Shown one piece after another: positions 18,038 to 25,627 of a DNA stretch of 64,000 nucleotides. The stretch covers positions 40,169-104,168 of the forward strand of contig JBNKJV010000010.1 of the NCBI GenBank assembly GCA_050291465.1. Reading direction: 5' to 3'. Source of the stretch: CBFDBF01 sp050291465. Lineage in GTDB: Bacteria > Pseudomonadota > Gammaproteobacteria > Chromatiales > Chromatiaceae. Numbering within the stretch: position 1 is the first letter of the stretch; each line of letters begins with the position of its first letter. The translations under genes and the position numbers were made by a program. The notes beneath the pieces are model-generated. The model was given only the letters and a program-made list of their open reading frames with translations. It had not been told where the DNA came from and searched no databases.

Positions 18038-18379
18038 ATGACTCAGGATTGCAGTTACAACGAACTCTACGCACTTCAGGTGCTGGATGACAGCATGGAG
18101 CCGGAGTTCCCGGAGAAGTGCGTCATCGTCATCGAACCCTCCAACGTGTGCGCAACCGGCGCATATGTGGTTTCCACCGTTGGAGAGGAACGCTGGTTCC
18201 GGCAGTTTATCCGCGACGAGGAGGGTAATGAAAAACTGACGGCCCTTAACAGCAACTATCCCGATATCGATCTCAACGGTACCGATTTCCGGATCGAGGG
18301 CGTCATCGTACAACGGAACATCCAACGCCAGATTAAACGTTACCGACCCTATGAGCCGAATAACGGCGAAGCAGGGTGA
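18038..18379 (+). CDS. S24/LexA-like protein with a substituted general base
   Basis: A 113-residue protein resembling the peptidase half of LexA, UmuD and phage repressors. LQVLDDSMEPEF carries the expected serine-methionine pair. The counterpart of the general-base lysine (TVKRF in LexA) reads WFRQF here, so lysine is replaced by arginine, followed by the conserved LTALNSNYPDIDL. There is no DNA-binding domain. By family knowledge, loss of the Ser-Lys dyad abolishes self-cleavage, so it probably serves as a binding or dimerisation fold. It is divergent from the ABC exporter gene and alone on its strand. Confidence 0.8.
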   Translation: MTQDCSYNELYALQVLDDSMEPEFPEKCVIVIEPSNVCATGAYVVSTVGEERWFRQFIRDEEGNEKLTALNSNYPDIDLNGTDFRIEGVIVQRNIQRQIKRYRPYEPNNGEAG

Positions 18380-18427
18380 CATATATAAAAGGATTTTCGG
18401 CCCACCCTTGCGGAAACATCTAATCAG

Positions 18428-18519
18428 GTGTCATTTCGAGCGAAGCGAGAAATCCTGCGCTTCATGATTCACTAATAACACAATCAGAAAAAGATCTCTC
18501 CCTGCGGTCGAGATGACGA
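18428..18519. repeat. Inverted repeat of the TCATTTCGAGCGAAGCGAG family (family D)
   Basis: Left arm at 18428-18455 (GTGTCATTTCGAGCGAAG then CGAGAAATCC) and right arm at 18489-18519 (GATCTCTCCCTGCGGTCG then AGATGACGAC) form an imperfect inverted repeat with a 33-base centre. It sits in the 270-base gap between the S24-like gene and phhB, where I see no gene. A right-half copy lies at 58556-58592. This type of repeat is widespread in environmental bacteria. Confidence 0.7.
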
Positions 18520-18649
18520 CAATCCTATAATTGAAGCCATTCGCGGCAGTTTGCGGTGATTGGCGTTATTCGCGGCCCCTATCTTTAATGCCTTTTATAT
18601 AATCAAGACTATTAATCCACGCCTATAAGGGTCTCAACCCCGATACCGT

Positions 18650-19006
18650 TCAATCCGTCAACAGATCATCCACCTTGGCGGCGCAGATAAAATCGTTCTG
18701 TGACAACCCGCCGACAGCATGGGTACTGAAGCGTACCAGGCAGCGTCCATAGCCCACTTCCAGGTCCGGGTGATGATCCTCCCGATGAGCGATCCAGGCC
18801 ACCGCGTTTACAAACGCCATGGTCTGATGAAAATCCCTGAACTCGAAACTTCGAGTGATTTCAGTACCGTCATCCGCCAGCACCCAGCCGTCGTCCAACT
18901 GTGACATCAGGTTGACGGCCGCTTCCCGGATCATCGGCGCCTGTTTACCTTCACAGGGCTTGCATCTCTCCTTGCGCAGATCGATGACCGTCACGTCACA
19001 CCTCAC
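18650..19006 (-). CDS. phhB: Pterin-4a-carbinolamine dehydratase
   Basis: Small cytosolic enzyme that dehydrates the carbinolamine formed when tetrahydropterin is used by aromatic amino acid hydroxylases; related proteins also act in pterin and molybdopterin salvage. At 118 residues it has the family core FQTMAFVNAV-like helix, the catalytic HREDHHPDLEVGYGR stretch, and FSTHAVGGLSQNDF. The GTG start overlaps the stop of the upstream cytochrome gene (GTGA). No phenylalanine hydroxylase gene is in the window. Confidence 0.93.
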   Translation of the reverse strand: MRCDVTVIDLRKERCKPCEGKQAPMIREAAVNLMSQLDDGWVLADDGTEITRSFEFRDFHQTMAFVNAVAWIAHREDHHPDLEVGYGRCLVRFSTHAVGGLSQNDFICAAKVDDLLTD

Positions 19007-19284
19007 TCAAACTTGTAAAAGTTCGCATTGAGATAATCCACCACGTCGCCCGCTTCCTCATCGAACCAGGTGACACCCACCGCCGATATACAGACACTCA
19101 CCTGATGTTGCAGCGCCCCAAGAGACTGGACCCTGCGATCTTCGCGGGTATACACCTCACTGGTGTGACAGCGAATACACTCCTCGTTATGCAATTTCAT
19201 TCCGTTCGCGCTGTCCGCCACAGCGGGCTGAGCCAGCGACAGAGAAACCAATCCGAACATTGCGGCACTGCCAAGTGCTTTCAT
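19003..19284 (-). CDS. Small monohaem c-type cytochrome
   Basis: About 93 residues starting at the ATG at 19284, which gives a good Sec signal peptide (MKALGSAAMFGLVSLSLAQ ending in AVA). One haem-binding CIRCH follows close after cleavage. The mature protein is about 70 residues, ending WFDEEAGDVVDYLNANFYKFE, which suggests a class I or short diheme-like cytochrome. A methionine axial ligand is not evident: the only mature-region methionine precedes the haem site. It is translationally coupled to phhB. Function unknown; a periplasmic electron carrier is likely. Confidence 0.88.
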   Translation of the reverse strand: MKALGSAAMFGLVSLSLAQPAVADSANGMKLHNEECIRCHTSEVYTREDRRVQSLGALQHQVSVCISAVGVTWFDEEAGDVVDYLNANFYKFE

Positions 19285-19451
19285 TGAGGGACTCCTTTTG
19301 TTGATCCACAGGCAAACATACAGGGTATTGCCGCTAAAAGTATCTTTAGCACCCGCCGCGGACATCTTCTACAGCATATTCCCTGGGGTTATCTTTCCAG
19401 AATCAGCCGACACTGTCACTTTCCGTCAGAAAACGGCTGCCGGATCGCTTC

Positions 19452-20189
19452 CTAGAGCCGGGCCTTAACCTCTTCCCATAATTCCAGGTAGGCGCGGCCC
19501 GCCGGACTGTCTGGAGCGAAGCTTCCGAGGGGCGCGCGATAGACTCCCATACGCTCAACATCGCTGGCGTATGGGATGTGGGCACGACACAGCTCACCAT
19601 ATTCCACCGGCATCCGTTCCAGGATATCCAGATGCATGCGTTTACGTCGGTCCACCATAGAGAAGAAAGGCAGCAACCGCACCCCGGTAATCCGGTGCCC
19701 GGCAAAGAACTCTTTTATCTGCCGGTAGCTGCGCAGAGACAGCGTGGTGGGTATTGTCGGTATCAACAACAGATCCGCTGCCCGGAAAATGTTCTCCGAC
19801 ACCAGGGAAATACTGGGTGGACAGTCGAGGAAGATCCGATCGTACTCTTCGGAAAGAGGCCGCAGCAGTTTGAGCAACTGTTTGGCCGGCTTCTTGACCT
19901 CTCCCAGCACCAAATCCATGTTGCGGTATGCAAAATCCGACGGCAGCAGGTCGAGATTTTCGTAATCGCTGCCCTTGACCAGTTCATCCAGATCCTTTTT
20001 ACCCCGCAACATTTTTTTACTGCCTTTGACCCGGGGTTTGATCCGGAAGTAATAGGTCGCCGCTCCTTGCGGATCCAGATCCCAGACCAGTGTACGATAC
20101 CCCTCCTGGGCTGAAAGATAGGCAAGATTTACTGCCGTCGCGGTCTTCCCCACTCCACCCTTTATGTTGTACACACCGATGATTCGCAT
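19452..20189 (-). CDS. ParA/MinD-family ATPase
   Basis: 245 residues with the deviant Walker A KGGVGKT (residues 10-16), the switch LVWDLDPQGAAT, and IFLDCPPSISLVS. After the ATPase core come IPTTLSLRSYRQIKEF and a basic segment DRRKRMHLDIL. Such proteins position chromosomes, plasmids or protein complexes. No parB is adjacent; the upstream neighbour, 14 bases away, is a CHAD-domain gene, so a joint role with the CHAD protein is more likely than chromosome partitioning. Confidence 0.9.
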   Translation of the reverse strand: MRIIGVYNIKGGVGKTATAVNLAYLSAQEGYRTLVWDLDPQGAATYYFRIKPRVKGSKKMLRGKKDLDELVKGSDYENLDLLPSDFAYRNMDLVLGEVKKPAKQLLKLLRPLSEEYDRIFLDCPPSISLVSENIFRAADLLLIPTIPTTLSLRSYRQIKEFFAGHRITGVRLLPFFSMVDRRKRMHLDILERMPVEYGELCRAHIPYASDVERMGVYRAPLGSFAPDSPAGRAYLELWEEVKARL

Positions 20190-20203
20190 TACACCTTATC
20201 GCT

Positions 20204-21784
20204 CTATTTATGGGGGGCAAAAAGCTGCTCGAACAGTTTACGGTTAGTCCCGTCCGCAAAGGCAGCAAAGCGATCAGAGAACCGGGTACGCTCCTGCTGT
20301 TGGCCACGCATCAGCCCATCCACCAACATCCCCATGGCCAGAAGAGTATCCGTGGGGACCTTGCCTTCCTTACCCATCTGGCGACCAAACGCCCGCAGTT
20401 TGTCCGCCTGAATCTGGCGATCCTGAAACTCGCCCAGGTTATCCAGAAGCCTTTTCAGCTCCTTTACTAGAGGTCGCATCTTTTTCTTCGAATAGAGACA
20501 CTGAAAGAACTCCATGAGATACCGCAGCTTTTTACAACTCTTGCGCAGCTCATGCAGGTCCTCGGGTGGTGAATTCGGGGTGATAGCCAGGCCCTCTTTC
20601 AACACCCGCTTGTACATCTTAAGGATACGCCGGCTAGCTACCTCATGTATGTGGCGAATAGCATTCGGAGCGAGCGGCACCTGCGGCAGCGGAGTTTCAA
20701 GAAATTTCCGCCACTCTTTCAGCAGGGCGCGAAAACGAGCGGAATTTAATCTCTTCGCCAGAATACGATGCTCGCTCTTTTGATGTGCCTTCAAAAAAGC
20801 ATGCAAAGGATCAAGGTCGGAACGGTAGCGCTCCGGGAGACGATCGCGAAACCGGTCAAACCCCAGAAGATAAACATCCATATCCCGGGTGGGGCCGGTG
20901 ATCTTTCCCAACCAAGCGAACTCGTCCTTAAACCGATCCACCACTTCTTGATCGAAAACATCCCTTATCTGGGTCAGGGCGGAACGGGTTCGCCGTACCG
21001 CCACCCGCAGGTCATGCAGATATTCGCTGTCGATATCCGCCCGCGTACCGGCCACATTGGCCTCAATAATATCCAATAGGAACAGGTGGATCTCTTTCAG
21101 GGCGGCATCCGCCCGCATATCAGGATCAAACCGGAACCGGAGTTTTGGAGAGTACCCGGCCGCCGTTTTACCCAGGGCAGCAAAGGCCTCATCCAGGTAG
21201 ACCCCACGGCCCTCTTCAAGCCCCAGTTCCTTCTGCAGGACCCGACACATGTCCTCCATCTCCCGATCATAGCCCTTTACCGGCACCAGGCGCAGATATC
21301 TACCCATGGATGCATCTTCGCTCCCGCCGGGTACCCGCGCCTGGCTGGACTCAAGGCTCAACCGCACCACTGTCTTCTGATCCTGGTTGAGTATATTAAA
21401 GGTACAGCCGGCAGCAACAATCTCCACGCAAGGCAGCAGGGCACGCATCTCCAGGATCGGTCGCAGTCGCCGTCTCAGGCCACTTTCGGAAAAATCCCGG
21501 ACAAAACGGGGGACAGCCTCCCCAAGAGGAAGACTCTCCCGCAGGTCGCCACCCTTGCGCCCCCGCAACTCCAACCGTTTGCCCCGGGCATCACGAATCT
21601 CCTCCAGCGTCATTCCGGCCCTAAAGAGGCGCCAGTCGAAGCTGTCGTGAAAGATATGATGTGATTCTATTGCCGACCCGGGCGCCACCTGGAGAACCTC
21701 CTGCAATCCCCGCAGGACCGTTTCCTCGTTCAGATCCTCGGGTATCGGGAATGTCCGCTGGCGGTTACTCCGGGATCGAGCCAT
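20204..21784 (-). CDS. CHAD-domain protein with a degenerate CYTH-like N-terminus
   Basis: The C-terminal part (about residues 235-520) is a CHAD domain: YLHDLRVAVRRTRSALTQI, FAWLGKITGPTRDMDVYL, and DLHELRKSCKKLRYLMEFF, all rich in His/Arg/Lys as expected for polyphosphate binding. The N-terminal part contains DSFDWRLFRAGMTLEE and KGYDREMEDMCRVLQKELGL, resembling the triphosphate-tunnel CYTH arrangement but without an obvious ExExK. CHAD proteins are known to bind inorganic polyphosphate and localise to its granules. Start at 21784 (MARSRSNRQR) is preferred over 21865. It is followed 14 bases later by the ParA-like gene. Confidence 0.88.
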   Translation of the reverse strand: MARSRSNRQRTFPIPEDLNEETVLRGLQEVLQVAPGSAIESHHIFHDSFDWRLFRAGMTLEEIRDARGKRLELRGRKGGDLRESLPLGEAVPRFVRDFSESGLRRRLRPILEMRALLPCVEIVAAGCTFNILNQDQKTVVRLSLESSQARVPGGSEDASMGRYLRLVPVKGYDREMEDMCRVLQKELGLEEGRGVYLDEAFAALGKTAAGYSPKLRFRFDPDMRADAALKEIHLFLLDIIEANVAGTRADIDSEYLHDLRVAVRRTRSALTQIRDVFDQEVVDRFKDEFAWLGKITGPTRDMDVYLLGFDRFRDRLPERYRSDLDPLHAFLKAHQKSEHRILAKRLNSARFRALLKEWRKFLETPLPQVPLAPNAIRHIHEVASRRILKMYKRVLKEGLAITPNSPPEDLHELRKSCKKLRYLMEFFQCLYSKKKMRPLVKELKRLLDNLGEFQDRQIQADKLRAFGRQMGKEGKVPTDTLLAMGMLVDGLMRGQQQERTRFSDRFAAFADGTNRKLFEQLFAPHK

Positions 21785-21941
21785 GGTGAACCTGTCATAC
21801 CGCCCGGCACGGCCGGACAGTCTCCTCAGAAGTGGAAATGGAAATAGTAGCCGACCCGCAAGCATAGTAAAACCGCGCCGCAGGCTATAAACCCCTTTTC
21901 ACGGGACGGCAGAGAGTATCACCCCGGCGGCGAAAACCGGA

Positions 21942-24581
21942 TCATCCCTCGGACCCCAGACATTTGGATGCCACCTCGTAAACATCCTTGGAGAGATTAT
22001 CCTGCGCAAGGACCCGTTGCAGCTGAGCCTTCATCAAGGCCTGGCGAGCGGAATCGTAACGCCGCCACCTGGCCACTATCCGCAGCATCCTGGCGGCCAC
22101 CTGCGGGTTGAGAGCGTCCAATTCAAGCACCCGGTCCGCCAGGAACACATACCCCGTACCATCAGCGGCATGGAAACGATGGGGATTAGCGCTGCAGAAC
22201 GCCCCCACCAGGGCGCGCACGCGATTGGGATTGCGCAGGGAAAAAGCGGGATGTGCCATCAGTTCCCTGACCCTATCCAGGGTATCGGCCCGCTTTGATA
22301 GCGCCTGGACGGTGAACCATTTATCCAGGACCAAGGGGTCCGATTGCCAGCGATTATAGAAATCCTGCAACAGAGTCTCCCGTTGCGGTGCCTCGCTATG
22401 GGCCAGAAAAGAAAGGGCGGCCATAACATCAGTCATATTATGGGCGGCCCGGTATTGATCCTCGCAGAGCTGATGAATGCGCTCATCTCCGAGCTGCATC
22501 AGATAATTGAGACAGAGGTTTTTCAGACTGCGGCGAGCAATGGCTGCGCTGTCGATCCGGTAATCGCCCGTTTCGCGGCCGCTCTCATAGATCGCCAGAA
22601 AGTCCTCCCGCAACGTCTCTGCCATAAGGGTTTTCATCGACTCCCGGGCAAGATGGATCCCATCCACGTCCACCTGTTCCATCTGTTCGCCAAGATAGGA
22701 CTCGGAAGGCAAAGTCAGTATCTCCGCCAACAGGGCTTTGTCGGCCGTCGAATCTACGAGCGCCGCACGAAAGGCCCCGAGAAATCCCTCCGGCTCCCCG
22801 CTCTCCCCGGCGACACGCCGCAGAAGGATTCTTTCCGACAGGGACTGGGCCGCATCCCAACGACAAAAACCGTCGCTGTCGTGGGCCATCAGAAACATCA
22901 GCTCCTGTTCGCTGTGGTCGTAATGGATCTTCACCGGCGCGGAAAAACCCCGCAACAGAGAAGGAACCGGTCTCTGGGGGATATCCATAAAGGTAAAACA
23001 CTCCCTGGGACGCCGCAGCTCCACCACCCGCGTACCTCCCATCGCTTGCGGTTCACCCTCCAGACGCAGGGGCAGATCATTCCCCGATGCGTCGAGCAGC
23101 CCCAGTGACAGGGGGATATGGAACGGCTCCTTTTCCGGCTGCCCCGGCGTTGCCGGGCACGACTGTTCCGCGATGAGCATATAACGCTGCCGCGCCGCAT
23201 CGTACTCGGTAGTTATATGGATCTCCGGCGTTCCCGCCTGCGAGTACCAACGTCGGAACTGCTGCAGATCTTTGCCGCTCGCATCCTCCATGCATTTTAC
23301 AAAGTCATCGGTAGTGACCGCCTGGCCGTCGTGGCGCTCAAAATAGAGATCGGTTCCCCTGCGAAAGCCTTCAGGGCCAAGCAGGTTATATTGCATGCGT
23401 ACGATCTCCGCCCCCTTTTCATAGACGGTCACGGTGTAAAAATTGTTGATCTCGATATAGGAATCGGGACGCACCGGATGGGCCATCGGCCCGGCGTCCT
23501 CCGGGAACTGGTGCGACCGCAACATCCGCACGTCTTGAATGCGTTTGACCCCGCGGGAACCCATGTCGGCGGAGAACTCCTGATCGCGGAAAACAGTCAG
23601 CCCCTCCTTCAGGCTGAGCTGAAACCAATCCCGGCAAGTTATACGGTTTCCGGTCCAGTTGTGAAAATACTCGTGGGCTATAACTCCCTCTATACCCTGG
23701 AAATCACTGTCGGTCGCGGTCTCCCGTCGGGCCAGAACATACTTCGAGTTGAAGATATTCAGGCCCTTGTTCTCCATGGCGCCCATGTTGAAATCGTTGA
23801 CCGCCACGATCATGTAAATATCCAGGTCATACTCGCGGCCGTACTTCTCCTCATCCCAGCGCATCGCCTTCATGAGCGATTGCATGGCATGGTCGCACTT
23901 ATGAATATTCTCCGGTTCCACATAGATGCGCAGATCCACCTCCCGTCCGGATGCGGTGGTGAATTTGTCTTTATGGCAGCGCAGATCACCGGCTACGAGG
24001 GCGAATAGATAGGCGGGTTTGGGAAAAGGATCTTCCCACTGTATACGGTGCCGGCCATCGGTAATTTCAGAGCTTGCCACGGGATTACCGTTTGCGAGCA
24101 GTACGGGATATTTGTCCTTGTCGGCAACGATGGTAGTGGTAAAGCGGGCCAAGACATCCGGTCGGTCCGAAAACCAGGTGATTTTGCGGAACCCCTCCGC
24201 TTCGCACTGGGTACAGAACATGGAACCGGATTTGTACAGACCCTCCAGCGCCGTATTTTCCTGGGGATAGATCGCCACCTCGCTGCTGAGAACAAACCGC
24301 TCCGGCACCTGATGGATCCTCAGCCCTTCAGCCTCCATCCGGTATTCATCTGCTTCCAGCTCCCGACCGTCAATACCCAGAAAGAGGAGCTTTAACCCTT
24401 CTCCGTTCAGTTCAAGAAACGTGGGCGCCTCCCTGAGCTCGGGATTACGACGGATGGCCAGATTGGCCAAAACCCGCGTCTCCTCCTCGCCCAGATCCAC
24501 CTCCAGATCCACATGATCTATCAGATAGGGTGGCGGACCATAGTCTTTCAGATAGATTGTTTGGGGGTTCTCCGGGGACAT
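21942..24581 (-). CDS. pepN: Aminopeptidase N (M1 family)
   Basis: Zinc exopeptidase that removes N-terminal residues from peptides; cytosolic in gammaproteobacteria. The 879-residue protein has the substrate-anchoring GAMENKGLNIF, the zinc motif HEYFHNW with the distal glutamate in LKEGLTVFRDQEF, and the catalytic tyrosine region around FYTVTVYEKGAEIVRMQY. The C-terminal helical domain (FSLRNPNRVRALVGAFCSANP, RFHAADGTGYVFLAD) is complete. It is divergent from grxC across a 195-base gap that should hold both promoters. Confidence 0.98.
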   Translation of the reverse strand: MSPENPQTIYLKDYGPPPYLIDHVDLEVDLGEEETRVLANLAIRRNPELREAPTFLELNGEGLKLLFLGIDGRELEADEYRMEAEGLRIHQVPERFVLSSEVAIYPQENTALEGLYKSGSMFCTQCEAEGFRKITWFSDRPDVLARFTTTIVADKDKYPVLLANGNPVASSEITDGRHRIQWEDPFPKPAYLFALVAGDLRCHKDKFTTASGREVDLRIYVEPENIHKCDHAMQSLMKAMRWDEEKYGREYDLDIYMIVAVNDFNMGAMENKGLNIFNSKYVLARRETATDSDFQGIEGVIAHEYFHNWTGNRITCRDWFQLSLKEGLTVFRDQEFSADMGSRGVKRIQDVRMLRSHQFPEDAGPMAHPVRPDSYIEINNFYTVTVYEKGAEIVRMQYNLLGPEGFRRGTDLYFERHDGQAVTTDDFVKCMEDASGKDLQQFRRWYSQAGTPEIHITTEYDAARQRYMLIAEQSCPATPGQPEKEPFHIPLSLGLLDASGNDLPLRLEGEPQAMGGTRVVELRRPRECFTFMDIPQRPVPSLLRGFSAPVKIHYDHSEQELMFLMAHDSDGFCRWDAAQSLSERILLRRVAGESGEPEGFLGAFRAALVDSTADKALLAEILTLPSESYLGEQMEQVDVDGIHLARESMKTLMAETLREDFLAIYESGRETGDYRIDSAAIARRSLKNLCLNYLMQLGDERIHQLCEDQYRAAHNMTDVMAALSFLAHSEAPQRETLLQDFYNRWQSDPLVLDKWFTVQALSKRADTLDRVRELMAHPAFSLRNPNRVRALVGAFCSANPHRFHAADGTGYVFLADRVLELDALNPQVAARMLRIVARWRRYDSARQALMKAQLQRVLAQDNLSKDVYEVASKCLGSEG

Positions 24582-24776
24582 GGACGATACCTCAGATATT
24601 CCGACCTACAGCCTGTATCCGGCACCAGTATAACTGTCCGTCGCCGAGGGTCGCCAGAATTAGTTTCCCATAAGCGCGGAAAATGAACCATACTATGGCC
24701 CACACAGCGCCGTCTGGACCCCCTTTCCGGCGATTGGTAGGATATGCAGCCAGATTTAACAGGGAGAGCTGTTTTC

Positions 24777-25058
24777 ATGCCGAAAGTCGTTGTTTATTCC
24801 ACCTCCGTCTGCCCCTATTGTGTCCGCGCCAAGATGCTGCTGGAACGGAAGGGAATAGGCTATGAGGAGAAACTGATCGATGGTGACCGAGAACTGATGC
24901 GCGAGATGTTGACCCTCAGCAAGCGTAAGACGGTTCCCCAGGTGTTTATCGATGATTATCACGTGGGTGGATATGACGACATGGCAGCCCTCGACTCCGC
25001 AGGTGAACTCGATGTCCTTCTCGGCCTGGAACCCAAGGAACCCGACGAAATAACATGA
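24777..25058 (+). CDS. grxC: Glutaredoxin 3
   Basis: Glutathione-dependent dithiol reductase. It starts at ATG 24777 (MPKVVVYSTSVCPYCVRA), preceded by AGGGAGAG; a frame from 24744 adds 11 unlikely residues. The CPYC active site, the TVPQVFID cis-proline segment and GGYDDMAALD glutathione-binding stretch are all present in about 93 residues. Its stop overlaps the start of hslR (ATGA), so thiol repair and ribosome rescue genes share a transcript. Confidence 0.96.
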   Translation: MPKVVVYSTSVCPYCVRAKMLLERKGIGYEEKLIDGDRELMREMLTLSKRKTVPQVFIDDYHVGGYDDMAALDSAGELDVLLGLEPKEPDEIT

Positions 25059-25465
25059 CCCCGGCCGGCCCGCCGCAACCCGAGAGTCTGCGCTTGGATA
25101 AGTGGCTCTGGGCCGCACGCTTCTTCAAGACCCGCCAGGCGGCCATCGAGGCCATTAACGGCGGCAAGGTCCATCTGAACGGTCAACGCACCAAACCCGG
25201 AAAAGAGGTAAAGACAGGTTCCAGGTTGGAGATCCATAAAGGATCCCTGGAATGGCATATCATCGTCACCGGGATCTCGAAACAACGCCGTCCCGCCCCG
25301 GAAGCGGCCTTGCTCTACGAAGAGAGTGAAGAGAGCCGGGAACATCGAAGGCAACAGGTAGCGGAGCGCAGGGAGCTGCAGGGGGCGGTCCCCAAGGAAA
25401 AGGGCAAACCCAGCAAACGCGATCGTCGCCAGATCCGCCGCTTTACAGGAAAGGGTGACGCTTAG
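25055..25465 (+). CDS. hslR: Ribosome-associated heat shock protein Hsp15
   Basis: S4-domain RNA-binding protein that, in E. coli, binds free 50S subunits carrying a nascent chain after heat shock. The S4 motif is clear: RLDKWLWAARFFKTRQAA, then INGGKVHLNGQRTKPGKEVKTGS. The C-terminal tail is highly charged (RREL, KPSKRDRRQIRRFTGKG), as in the family. 136 residues, translationally coupled to grxC. Confidence 0.94.
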   Translation: MTPAGPPQPESLRLDKWLWAARFFKTRQAAIEAINGGKVHLNGQRTKPGKEVKTGSRLEIHKGSLEWHIIVTGISKQRRPAPEAALLYEESEESREHRRQQVAERRELQGAVPKEKGKPSKRDRRQIRRFTGKGDA

Positions 25466-25576
25466 GAACGGAAATCCTCTTTTCCTGTCGGATGGCTAAA
25501 TACCCCGGAAAGCCCGCCTTGACCCGGTTTAAAAACCGTTTCCGCACTAAAGTTTTTCTGTTCCAACCCGCTAACT

Positions 25577-25589
25577 TTACATTATGTAA
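25577..25589. promoter_or_regulatory. 13-base palindrome upstream of the diguanylate cyclase gene
   Basis: TTACATTATGTAA is a perfect palindrome around one base, 38 bases before the TTG start of the GGDEF-EAL gene. Its position fits an operator overlapping a promoter. The regulator is unknown and chance occurrence is possible. Confidence 0.3.
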
Positions 25590-25627
25590 GGTTATTTTCA
25601 GCCAGTTAACTCCCTGGAGAGGCCGTT

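Noticed and set aside
16495..18090. 531-codon plus-strand frame across the ABC exporter
   Set aside because: Antisense shadow of a complete, well-conserved ABC exporter gene; histidine/glutamine-rich composition typical of antisense frames.
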